Source: a virus. From it: DNA of 41,871 bases. The stretch lies in IMG/VR virus record IMGVR_UViG_3300036861_000110, positions 1 through 41,871 of that record, one strand, 5' to 3'. Positions 29,213 to 36,309 of the stretch are shown piece after piece (within the stretch, counting starts at the first letter, position 1; every line of letters begins with the position of its first letter). A program made the translations under genes and the position numbers. Under the pieces are notes generated by a model, which saw only the letters and a list, made by a program, of their open reading frames with translations, searched no databases and was not told the DNA's origin.

Positions 29213-30311
29213 CGATCGCCCCCTTTTCCGGCCCGATTCCGGGCAGATCTTCGGTCGATTCCTGGCCCGTTTTCCCCGGATCCTCCCCACCTGTGGACAC
29301 TTCCCGGACCAGCTCTTCGAGCCAGGCCCGCGGCTTCTGGACGGCTGAAACGTCACGCATTCGAGCTCGCATCAGCGCCTCCGGAACGATGTAGGGGCCG
29401 AGTTCCCGCCACTGGTCGAATGACGGCGGCCAGACGTCGAGGAAGAGCTTGTTCTCGACGCAAAGTGCCTGGTAGTTGTGCCTTTCGTCCGAGCTCAGGA
29501 CCGCAGAGAATCGCGACGCGACCATGCTCGCGACGTGGTCTTGCCAGGAGATTTCCGAATCGTCGGGTTTCCCCCCGGACCCCCCTTCGAGAGCAACCCG
29601 ACGGTCGGAATCGGGAAGAGCAAGATCTAGATCTTGTTCGTGCTCTTCTCTGATCTGCTCTGATCTACTCTGCTCTAGAGTCTGATCCGGATTAGGTCGG
29701 CGACTTAGATCGCGGATTAGATTGGGATCAGATCGAGCCGGCGGTCGCCGAAGGTCCATCCCGGCCTCGTCCGGCGTCCGAGCGCCCTTGCGCGAGTTGC
29801 AGCCGCGGCACGCGACGACGATGTTCTCGAGCGTGTTCTCCCCGAACGGCTCGACATGATCGTAAGTTCCGCCAGCCACTCCGCGCCGATCTGACCAGTC
29901 GACTTTCCGCCCGCAATAGCGACAGCGATCGCCGTCACGTACTCGGATGGCCTTCACGAGATCGACGTTCCGATGCAGCGCCATCTTCCGAGCCCCCATA
30001 GCCCGGCCGTACTCGAGCCGATCTGTATCGAGTCGAACGGCTTCCTGCCACCGCTCCCAGCGTGTGACCTGATAGCCGGCGCCGTTTGCAGCCCAGAGTT
30101 CGACCTCGACGAGACGGCGAGCCGCGAGGGTCTTCGCCTTCGCAGTCGGCGGGAACGGGAAGAGCGCGATCGCAGCCGCCGGCACGCGTCCGGCCGTATC
30201 GTGCTGGCCGGCATAGCCGAGGCCCTCGAGGAAGAGCACCGCGGCGTCCTGGCCGGCTGCGAGGATCTTCGGGTCGGTCCACCAGCGCGAAGCGAGCCGG
30301 ATCCAGTCCAT
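29199..30311 (-). CDS. Replication initiator-like protein with inserted HNH domain
   Basis: The 370-aa protein starts MDWIRLASRWWTDPKILAAG and its first 110 residues resemble the winged-helix N-domain of phage replisome organisers (FLEGLGYAGQHDTAGRVPAA, then ARRLVEVELW). Residues 118-185 are a full HNH nuclease module: C130-x2-C133, YDHVEPFG (Asp151-His152), N163 and CRGCNSRKGARTP (C168, C171, N172). A low-complexity linker (residues 186-250) is encoded by candidate origin DNA. The C-terminal 110 residues include ERHNYQALCVENKLFLDVWPP and WLEELVREV. Fusion of an initiator-like domain with HNH is unusual. Confidence 0.72.
   Translation of the reverse strand: MDWIRLASRWWTDPKILAAGQDAAVLFLEGLGYAGQHDTAGRVPAAAIALFPFPPTAKAKTLAARRLVEVELWAANGAGYQVTRWERWQEAVRLDTDRLEYGRAMGARKMALHRNVDLVKAIRVRDGDRCRYCGRKVDWSDRRGVAGGTYDHVEPFGENTLENIVVACRGCNSRKGARTPDEAGMDLRRPPARSDPNLIRDLSRRPNPDQTLEQSRSEQIREEHEQDLDLALPDSDRRVALEGGSGGKPDDSEISWQDHVASMVASRFSAVLSSDERHNYQALCVENKLFLDVWPPSFDQWRELGPYIVPEALMRARMRDVSAVQKPRAWLEELVREVSTGGEDPGKTGQESTEDLPGIGPEKGAIDGES
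29621..29740. other. Candidate phage replication origin inside initiator gene
   Basis: A perfect 16-base palindrome CAAGATCTAGATCTTG (29621-29636) is followed by TCTGATC at 29649, 29659 and 29681, a variant TCTGCTC at 29669 (10-base spacing for the first three), and GGATTAG at 29689 and 29714. The stretch is visibly richer in A and T than its surroundings. Iterons within the coding region of the initiator, as in lambda O, are a known origin design. In the protein it encodes a flexible, low-complexity linker, so DNA function rather than protein constraint would explain it. Confidence 0.55.
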
Positions 30312-32086
30312 CAGCTCGCCCCCTGCGAGATCTGGGAGCCCTCCGGCCCGCGCGTGACCAGGATCCGGTCGGCGAAAGCATCGGCGAGCTCCTGTAGGTG
30401 AGTGACCAGGACGATCGCGTCGAACTCGTTCCGGAGCGAGCCCAGGAGATCCACGGCTCGCTGCAGATGCGAATGATCGAGCGATGTGAAGCCCTCGTCG
30501 ATGTAGAGACTTCGCATCGGCCGGCCGGCCCGGCGCGCGAGGATCCTCGACAGTCCGACCCGGAGCGCCAGGTCGACGCAGAAGCGCTCTCCGCCAGACA
30601 GATTGCCGATCGGCCGCTCGGAGACGTCGTCGGAGACGAGGATCTCGAGCGTCTCCCGGACCCCGCCAGTCTTCAGCGCGCGTTGAGACGCGATCGTCAC
30701 CTGCAGCCGCTCCATGACGCCGGAGAGGATCCGGTTCGCCTCAGCCTCGAGTTCAGGGATAGCCGTCTCGATCAGCAGCGCCGGGATCCCGTTCGGCCCG
30801 AAAGCGTCGGCCAGGAGCTCGAGGATCCCGCGGAGCTCGCCGAGTTCGGTGGACTTCTGCATGATCCCGTCGAGCTGCTCGAGGATCTGGACCGCAGCCA
30901 TGACCCGCTCGTTTACACGCGCAAGATTGGCCTCCGCATCCCGCAGCGCCCGGCCGGCCGCCGTGATCGTGCCGGCGACTTCGCGCTCATGAGCCTCGAG
31001 CCCGCGGAGTTCACCCTCCACACCGGCGCCGGCTTGTAGCCGAGCCGCCAACTGTTCTTCGTGCTTTGACGGCGTCTTGAGCGCCTCCACTTCACGGAGA
31101 GCCTCAGCGACTTCTATGGCCTTCTCTTCGAGCCGCGCCTCGAGCGTGCGGATCTCCTGCTCGAGCACGTCGCGACACTCCGGAACGTCATCGATCTGGC
31201 GACGGCGGTTATCAATGAGCGTCTGCGTCCGCTTCCAGTCCCGCTGCGCGCCCTCGGAGTTGACGAGGATCTGCCGGCCGGTTTCCTTTCGCTTGGCACT
31301 TTCCTCGGCGAGCTCCGCGCGTACGCCCGCGAGCTCCTGCGCCTGGTCGTGAAGCTCCGCCCGCCGAGCTCGGATCTGCTCCGACTCGGACTCGAGCGCT
31401 TCGAGCCGACCGATCTCACGATCACGGATAGCCTCGAACGTCTGCAGATCGGCCGATGGATCCCCCAGCGCCTCGAGCCTTCGCTCGAGATCGACCTTGA
31501 GACTCTGCGCGCCGGCAAGTTGACCTGAGATCTCGCGTTGCCGTCCGCGAGCCACGTCGCACCAGGCTTGGTAGCGCTCAAGATCCAGGACGGACGCGAG
31601 AACGGCCTTCCGCTCGCCCGGACGAAGCTCGGAGAATCGATCGGCGTCGCCTTGCCCGATCCAGGACGTCGCGGCCCACGTCTCGAAGTCCAGCCCGAGC
31701 AGCTCCCGGATCGCCGTTTCCGTCTCGTCGATGCGCGATCCACCGGCCGGCTGCCAGCCGAAGCCGTCATAGTCGTTCATATCGACGTCCAGCCGCACAG
31801 AGCTCTTGCCCCGGCCGCCGAGCTCACGGACTCGCTGGACCCGGTAGTTCGTGCCGTCCATCGTGAAGTCGAAGACGACGATGCAGCGATCGCCAGATGC
31901 GTTGACGAAGTCATCAGGAGAACGGCCGCGGCCGGCACCGAAGAGCGCCCACGGAATCGCCTCGACGAGAGACGTCTTGCCGGCGCCGTTCTCCCCGACG
32001 ATGGCGATCGCTCCATCGGTGAACGCGATCTCGGTCCGCTGCTGCCAGGATAGGAAGCCCTCGAGCTCGAGGCGGCGAGGGATCAT
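30311..32086 (-). CDS. sbcC: SbcC-like SMC-type ATPase (short)
   Basis: From ATG 32086 (MIPRRLELEGFLSWQQRTEI) the 591-aa protein has Walker A GENGAGKTSL (31-40), a long coiled coil (about 150-430), then the ABC signature NLSGGERFCVDLALRVGL and Walker B YIDEGFTSLD, ending with a D-loop/H-loop ALVTH-type IVLVTHLQELADAFADRI. This is the ATPase of an SbcCD/Mre11-Rad50 nuclease, which opens hairpin or blocked DNA ends. The usual hook CxxC is not visible in the coiled coil; only a lone Cys in DVPECRDVLEQE appears near the middle, so the apex may dimerise differently. Its partner nuclease is at 34970-36130. Confidence 0.9.
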   Translation of the reverse strand: MIPRRLELEGFLSWQQRTEIAFTDGAIAIVGENGAGKTSLVEAIPWALFGAGRGRSPDDFVNASGDRCIVVFDFTMDGTNYRVQRVRELGGRGKSSVRLDVDMNDYDGFGWQPAGGSRIDETETAIRELLGLDFETWAATSWIGQGDADRFSELRPGERKAVLASVLDLERYQAWCDVARGRQREISGQLAGAQSLKVDLERRLEALGDPSADLQTFEAIRDREIGRLEALESESEQIRARRAELHDQAQELAGVRAELAEESAKRKETGRQILVNSEGAQRDWKRTQTLIDNRRRQIDDVPECRDVLEQEIRTLEARLEEKAIEVAEALREVEALKTPSKHEEQLAARLQAGAGVEGELRGLEAHEREVAGTITAAGRALRDAEANLARVNERVMAAVQILEQLDGIMQKSTELGELRGILELLADAFGPNGIPALLIETAIPELEAEANRILSGVMERLQVTIASQRALKTGGVRETLEILVSDDVSERPIGNLSGGERFCVDLALRVGLSRILARRAGRPMRSLYIDEGFTSLDHSHLQRAVDLLGSLRNEFDAIVLVTHLQELADAFADRILVTRGPEGSQISQGAS

Positions 32087-32250
32087 CGCGCGCCTCGTTC
32101 GGCTGCGCGGAGATCCGAGAGAGCCTTCTGGCCGCATGGCCGGCAGAAGACGCCGTGCGAAGAGTTCCTCGTGTTGAATAGCTCGACGACGGCGGCCTTG
32201 ACGTGGCAGCGCTGGCATCGGCGGGAGAGATCGCGAAGGTAGGCCGGCAT
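32083..32250 (-). CDS. 55-aa zinc protein before sbcC
   Basis: MPAYLRDLSRRCQRCHVKAA carries C12-x2-C15, and CRPCGQKALSDLRAAERGAR provides C39-x2-C42, forming a small zinc ribbon with VVELFNTRNSSHGVF between. It overlaps sbcC by four bases (ATGA) and the membrane protein by one base. The short beta ribbon is probably regulatory or DNA-binding. Confidence 0.72.
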   Translation of the reverse strand: MPAYLRDLSRRCQRCHVKAAVVELFNTRNSSHGVFCRPCGQKALSDLRAAERGAR

Positions 32251-32501
32251 CAGAGCGTCGACCTCCGCTCCTGGATCCAGTGGTGAACGAGCCAGATCAG
32301 GAACCACAGCGAGCCGGCCACGATCGCGAGCAAGAGCCCGACGACGAAGACGAAGCCGGCGAGGCTCGCGTCCCGCACGCCCTGGACGACCCTCGAGATC
32401 GTCGGCACCCCTCCGGCGCCGTCGGCGATGGCGATCCCCTCCCAGCCGCCGCAGACGGTCGCGAGCCCGCAGAGCGAGAGTCCGAGGATCCGGCCCTTCA
32501 C
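32250..32501 (-). CDS. 83-aa membrane protein with signal-like N-terminus
   Basis: MKGRILGLSLCGLATVCGGW EGIAIADGAGG looks like a signal or first membrane helix; a second, longer helix is at about 47-75 (GFVFVVGLLLAIVAGSLWFLIW), with a basic end (HHWIQERRSTL). The length, two hydrophobic segments and separation by a GVPTISRVVQGVRDASL spacer recall small secreted or pilin-like membrane proteins, but this is only a shape. It lies inside the SbcC...SbcD interval. Confidence 0.62.
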   Translation of the reverse strand: MKGRILGLSLCGLATVCGGWEGIAIADGAGGVPTISRVVQGVRDASLAGFVFVVGLLLAIVAGSLWFLIWLVHHWIQERRSTL

Positions 32502-32818
32502 TCGAGTTCCTCCGGGATCCGGGTTGCATCTTCCGAGCGTGCATGGCCCGGTTCAGCGACGACGTCGGACGCGACCGCCGGCGAGACGATGCTGCCGAAG
32601 ATGATGGCGCCGGTTCTCGGTGCCTCGCACCGCTGCTCGTGGACGTCTTTCCAGAGTCCTTCGCAGTCGAGGCAACCCGGCCCCGAGACGGCGATGCGGT
32701 TCTCGTGATCGAGTCGGAGATCCTCCGAGCTCATGGCGAAGTCGGTCGCATGTACGCCGGCGGCCTGCTCCTGCGAGAGCCGATACGTGACGACGACGAC
32801 CCAGCGATGGTGCCTCAT
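32498..32818 (-). CDS. 106-aa protein in sbcC-sbcD interval
   Basis: Starts MRHHRWVVVVTYRLSQEQAA with a hydrophobic strand, then SEDLRLDHENRIAVSGPGCL with one Cys pair CLDCEGLWKDV (C-x2-C), and an acidic end (ARSEDATRIPEELE). The N-terminal strand and later CxxC may make a small alpha/beta zinc protein. Overlaps both neighbours by four bases. Confidence 0.6.
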   Translation of the reverse strand: MRHHRWVVVVTYRLSQEQAAGVHATDFAMSSEDLRLDHENRIAVSGPGCLDCEGLWKDVHEQRCEAPRTGAIIFGSIVSPAVASDVVAEPGHARSEDATRIPEELE

Positions 32819-32940
32819 GGCTTCGCCGGCTTCCCAGCCTTGCCCTTCGCCTTGTTGCGCCGTTTCGCCACTCGGCGGCGTTGCGCCAGCGTGAGCTTCC
32901 AGTCGGGCTTGCCGTAGTTGGTCTTCGCCGTGCCGCTCAA
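32815..32940 (-). CDS. 41-aa basic protein, TTG start
   Basis: TTG at 32940 overlaps the protease stop (TTGA) and has GAGGAAG seven bases ahead. MSGTAKTNYGKPDWKLTLAQ then RRRVAKRRNKAKGKAGKPAKP is extremely basic. It resembles a DNA- or RNA-binding tail peptide. Small size keeps confidence moderate. Confidence 0.6.
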   Translation of the reverse strand: MSGTAKTNYGKPDWKLTLAQRRRVAKRRNKAKGKAGKPAKP

Positions 32941-33593
32941 CGGACTTCCTCGGCGAGCGCGACTTCGCCGTTCGCGCCGAAGAGCAGATACTCGAGCTCG
33001 TCGAACGGGATCCAGCAGAAGCCATCGTCGCCCCAACTCCGGCCCCATGAGTTCTTCAGCCGGACCAGGCCCTTCGTGACGTTGATCCCGTCGGCGAGGA
33101 TCGCGTGGCCGCCGACGACTTCTCCGGTCGCGTAGATCAGACCCCTCTCGTCCGTGTCCATCATGCCGGCGAGCCAGTCGATGCCGATCACCATCGGGCC
33201 GAGCTCGAGCAGCGAGTAGACGAAAGCGCCGGCGTCGTAGATCCATGCGTAGTTCTTCACGAAGCCGAGCTGCTGCGCGGCCTTCATTCCGCCGCGGACG
33301 CTCGTCCCCTCGTAGTCTTGGCCGTCCCACTCGTCGAGCTGCTGCGCGAGCAGATAGAGCTCTTGGGGATCGACGACTGGCGCCGGCCCGCGATGGGTGA
33401 CCGGACCGTCTTCGATCCAGTGAGTGATCGAGAATCCGACGCACTCCGACGCCCCGCCCTGGTCGCCCCACCAGCCTTGAGCGTTCCAATACCGATAGGT
33501 CCGCTCGGACTTCCGACGCGGCGCCATCAGCCGGTAGCCGCGGTCGCGTGGATCCGGCGCATACCGCCGGCCGAGCCCTCGCGTTGCCTTCAC
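32937..33593 (-). CDS. Papain-like (C1 family) cysteine protease
   Basis: The 218-aa protein from GTG 33593 starts MKATRGLGRRYAPDPRDRGY, a region that resembles the short pro-like segment of this family. All four papain signatures are present: Gln45 (WWGDQGGASECVGFS), the nucleophile Cys51, His163 in VVGGHAILADG and Asn181 in LKNSWGRSWGDDGFCW. No signal peptide or membrane segment, so it would act in the cytoplasm unless released by lysis. Phage genes of this fold are rare; possible roles are cleaving a host target or a virion protein. It lies between a 41-aa basic protein and a 77-aa protein in the SbcD...SbcC interval. Confidence 0.9.
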   Translation of the reverse strand: MKATRGLGRRYAPDPRDRGYRLMAPRRKSERTYRYWNAQGWWGDQGGASECVGFSITHWIEDGPVTHRGPAPVVDPQELYLLAQQLDEWDGQDYEGTSVRGGMKAAQQLGFVKNYAWIYDAGAFVYSLLELGPMVIGIDWLAGMMDTDERGLIYATGEVVGGHAILADGINVTKGLVRLKNSWGRSWGDDGFCWIPFDELEYLLFGANGEVALAEEVR

Positions 33594-33823
33594 TGTCCCG
33601 CCTCTCGCGGAACGCGTTCGTACAAGTCCGGAAAGACCTGCCAACCGAAGCTGTAGCCGCATGAGGAAATGTCCAGATGCGTGCCCGGCTTCCGGTACGG
33701 TCCGTCGTACTCGGGATGCCGCGCTCGCCATTCGGCCGAGTTCACCGGACCCCTACTGTCATCAGCGAGCCACTTCGCCAGCCATCCGTGCTCTCCCACG
33801 TTCAGCTCCTTTCGGGTCTGCAT
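33590..33823 (-). CDS. 77-aa protein upstream of protease
   Basis: MQTRKELNVGEHGWLAKWLA DDSRGPVNSAEWRARHPEYD is followed by GTHLDISSCGYSFGWQVFPD and an Arg-rich end. It has a small aromatic, single-Cys C-terminal part. It overlaps the protease by four bases and the next gene by one base. The protein may be an inhibitor or substrate adaptor for the protease by operon logic, which is inference only. Confidence 0.6.
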   Translation of the reverse strand: MQTRKELNVGEHGWLAKWLADDSRGPVNSAEWRARHPEYDGPYRKPGTHLDISSCGYSFGWQVFPDLYERVPREAGQ

Positions 33824-34329
33824 CAGCGCCTTTCCGGCCAGTCGACGAGCTCGGCCAGCTCGAGTGCGGCGACCATGCCCGTTCCATGCCGCGTCACGAG
33901 GCCCTCGGCCTCGAGTCCGTTGAGCAGAGCCTGAGCGGCGCCGAAGAGTGAGTCCTGGAAACGTGTCTCCGAATACGCGCGTCTACCCCGCGGTCCTTGG
34001 AGCTCTTCGTCGACTGGTGCTACCCCTCCCCCTTCGGCCTGGACAGCACGATCGACTTCCTCCCAGCCCTCAACCAGACCTTGCATGAGCGCCCGATAGA
34101 GCTCCTGCTGCAGCCGAGTACGACGACCGATCAACCGCCCGATGACACGGACAGAGCGAGGGTCGACGGACTCAAGCTGCTCGACCAGACGCACGACCTG
34201 ATCGATCCCCGTTGAGTGGCCCGGCTCGCGCTTGAGCTCGACGATGGCGCGCCCGAGTGGATCGTGGCCGAGCTCCCGGCCGGCAGGTAGGTCGGTGCGG
34301 GTAGGGTCGGGATCGGATCCGAGCGTCAT
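33823..34329 (-). CDS. 168-aa helical protein
   Basis: Starts MTLGSDPDPTRTDLPAGREL. The middle (QVVRLVEQLESVDPRSVRVI GRLIGRRTRLQQELYRALMQ) is helical with alternating charge, and the end (AAQALLNGLEAEGLVTRHGT GMVAALELAELVDWPERR) looks like a small winged helix. It overlaps the Rpf-like gene by four bases. No family recognised; DNA-binding is possible. Confidence 0.62.
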   Translation of the reverse strand: MTLGSDPDPTRTDLPAGRELGHDPLGRAIVELKREPGHSTGIDQVVRLVEQLESVDPRSVRVIGRLIGRRTRLQQELYRALMQGLVEGWEEVDRAVQAEGGGVAPVDEELQGPRGRRAYSETRFQDSLFGAAQALLNGLEAEGLVTRHGTGMVAALELAELVDWPERR

Positions 34330-34973
34330 CCGTACCGCCCGCAATACGGCCAGCCGCCCGGCGACCAGTAGTCCCCGCCGAGCTTCGCGGTCCATGCCTG
34401 CGCCGTGGCGATCTGCTCGGTCGGCGTCGCCTGGTACGCGAACGCCGCATAGCGCCCACCGCCGGCAGAGATCCACGTCGACGGCGAGAATTGCAGCCCG
34501 CCGTCGAATGTCCCGTTGATCGTCCAGTCGGCCGTATACGGCGGCTGCCCGTCGTGGTCGCCCGACTCGCAATCGGCGATCGCCAACCAGTTGATCGAGC
34601 CCGAATGAGATTGCGTCGAGGATCCAGCGAAAGCCGGCGCCGGCGTCGCTCGAGCAGCCCGGAGCTCGGCCAGCCAGCGTGCGTGACGAAGGCGCCGCAG
34701 CCAGCGCTCGTGAGCCTCTCGCCGAAGCGCGTAGAAGGCCCTGGAAGCCCGGAGACGGATTCCTGCGTCCCAGACGGCCTCCTGGCCGTGGACGGCCGCC
34801 AGCGTGGCAGTGGCGCTCGGCGTGGCCCGTTTCTGCGGCCTCTGGCCGGAGCAGAGCGCCAGCCCGAGAACGCAGACGGCCAGGACCCCGACGGCGATCC
34901 TCGAGAGCCGTCTCACTGTCCGGAGCTCCGCTGCGAGCTGGTCTTCGAGCCCTGGATCGTCGAAGCGCCTCAT
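34326..34973 (-). CDS. Membrane-anchored Rpf-like muralytic protein
   Basis: A 215-aa protein with an N-terminal membrane anchor at about residues 26-43 (IAVGVLAVCVLGLALC), an Arg-rich stalk, and from residue 127 a resuscitation-promoting-factor domain: INWLAIADCESGD with the catalytic Glu136, GTFDGGLQFSPSTWISAGGG, then AYQATPTEQIATAQAWTAKL and a final GWPYCGRYG. Cys135 and Cys211 would form the family disulfide. Rpf folds like lysozyme and cleaves the glycan backbone; it is typical of actinobacteria. Its place in an early recombination region, not with the endolysin, is odd. It starts four bases into the SbcD stop. Confidence 0.88.
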   Translation of the reverse strand: MRRFDDPGLEDQLAAELRTVRRLSRIAVGVLAVCVLGLALCSGQRPQKRATPSATATLAAVHGQEAVWDAGIRLRASRAFYALRREAHERWLRRLRHARWLAELRAARATPAPAFAGSSTQSHSGSINWLAIADCESGDHDGQPPYTADWTINGTFDGGLQFSPSTWISAGGGRYAAFAYQATPTEQIATAQAWTAKLGGDYWSPGGWPYCGRYG

Positions 34974-36130
34974 TTCGGCCCCCTTCCGCCCATGAGATCG
35001 CCGGCGAGCTCTTCGAGACGCGGATGCATCGCCGGCGGGATCCGGTCACCCTGCTCGGCGATCCAGAGCCGCAGAGCGGCCAGCGGATCCGTTGCCTCGG
35101 CGATGGCCTCTACTCGTGGCCGCCTCGAGCGCTGGACGTCGAGCTCGAGGAGCACGTGATCAGCGCCGGCTTCCAGAAGTGAGCCGCGGAGCTTCACGTT
35201 CACGGCCTCGGCGATCTCCTGCGTCACCAGGCCGCGGATCCGGACGATGGCGCCGGCGACGTCCTCGATGGCCGGATCTGCGCCCTCCTCGAGCTGGATC
35301 GTCACCAGCCGGCGCGCCGGCGTCGCGTGAAACATGACCTTGTCGTAATCAGAGCCGAGGATGACCTCGAGAGCGCCCTTGTCCTGGCCCTCATCGCCGA
35401 AGTCGAAGCGATCGATCCCGCCCGAGTACCAAGCGAGTGCACTTTGATTCAGACGTGGAGCGACGACGATCGGCTGCGCTCGGTGAAGATGGCCGGCTGC
35501 GACGTAGCGAAAACCCTCGAGATCCGCGGGCGAGAGCATCGGCTCACCAATGATGGAGACGTCTCGCTCAGTCCCGAGAACACTGCCCGCAATCGGCCAG
35601 TGAAGCGTCAGGACGTCGGCGTCGGCGTCTGCGCGTAAACGATCGAGAACGCGGCGCAAGAGATCGATCTGGCGCTCTCCGACGTTCTCGTTCTCGGCCA
35701 GGACGCCGGCGAGATTCGCCTTCGATGCCCACGGCAGCGCGGCGATCCGGATCCCGGCGACCTCGACGACCTCCGGACGAGTCAGCGCGTAAACGTACGG
35801 CCGGTCCTCGAGCGCGTCGAGAATGGAGAGCCTCCCGGCGGCCATCGGCCCGTCGTGATTGCCCGCCAGGAGCACGAGCGGGATCCGGGCGAGCTTCAGA
35901 GCCCGGATCTGCCGGGAGAAGAGCGCTAGCGTGGCGGCGTCCGGGTTCCGCGTGTCGAACGCGTCGCCAGCGACAAGAACGAACTCGCAGCCGTTATCGA
36001 GCGCCCAGCCGACGGCATAGGCCCAGCAGCGCGCAGCCGAGTCCACCGCGGAGTTGATCCCGGTCCGTGGATCCACGCGGCCGTGCGTTTGTCGGCCGGC
36101 GTGAAGATCGGCTGCGTGAAGGAACTTCAT
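34970..36130 (-). CDS. sbcD: SbcD-like nuclease (Mre11 family)
   Basis: The 386-aa protein starts MKFLHAADLHAGRQTHGRVD. All five metallophosphoesterase motifs are visible: DLHAG (Asp8, His10), AGDAFD (Asp56), GNHDG (Asn91-His92-Asp93), TLHWPI and GHLHR near residue 212. These bind two Mn ions for exo- and endonuclease action with SbcC. The cap region and a C-terminal helical part (RSRRPRVEAIAEATDPLAAL) follow. It overlaps both its neighbours by four bases. The partner SbcC lies about 3 kb downstream, after nine intervening genes. Confidence 0.93.
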   Translation of the reverse strand: MKFLHAADLHAGRQTHGRVDPRTGINSAVDSAARCWAYAVGWALDNGCEFVLVAGDAFDTRNPDAATLALFSRQIRALKLARIPLVLLAGNHDGPMAAGRLSILDALEDRPYVYALTRPEVVEVAGIRIAALPWASKANLAGVLAENENVGERQIDLLRRVLDRLRADADADVLTLHWPIAGSVLGTERDVSIIGEPMLSPADLEGFRYVAAGHLHRAQPIVVAPRLNQSALAWYSGGIDRFDFGDEGQDKGALEVILGSDYDKVMFHATPARRLVTIQLEEGADPAIEDVAGAIVRIRGLVTQEIAEAVNVKLRGSLLEAGADHVLLELDVQRSRRPRVEAIAEATDPLAALRLWIAEQGDRIPPAMHPRLEELAGDLMGGRGPK

Positions 36131-36309
36131 AGGTAGTCACCCCGACGCTTGCACTCGACGCCGCGGCCACCGTTCAGGATCGGCGTGACCCGATGCTCGA
36201 GATCCGCGTTCGAGACGGTCCGCTGGCAGAAGCCGCAGCGACCGGCGAGATCCGGCCACGCCGCTGCGAGCTCGTCCATTTCGCGCTCTTCGGCCTCGGT
36301 CGTCTTCAC
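36127..36309 (-). CDS. 60-aa zinc/HNH-like small protein
   Basis: MKTTEAEEREMDELAAAWPD leads to RCGFCQRTVSNADLEHRVTP (C-x2-C ... EHR) and VECKRRGDYL. The C-x2-C followed by a His-containing strand resembles one half of an HNH or a zinc knuckle. Overlaps sbcD by four bases. It could be a truncated HNH or a DNA-binding cofactor. Confidence 0.65.
   Translation of the reverse strand: MKTTEAEEREMDELAAAWPDLAGRCGFCQRTVSNADLEHRVTPILNGGRGVECKRRGDYL

Noticed and set aside
34326-34973. Lipoprotein signal on the Rpf-like protein (LGLALC)
   Set aside because: The residue before Cys should be Gly, Ala or Ser in a lipobox; it is Leu here. A membrane anchor is the better reading.
34990-35180. Split sbcD by frameshift
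   Set aside because: The gene is continuous from 36130 to 34970 with all five metal motifs; other frames here are shadows.
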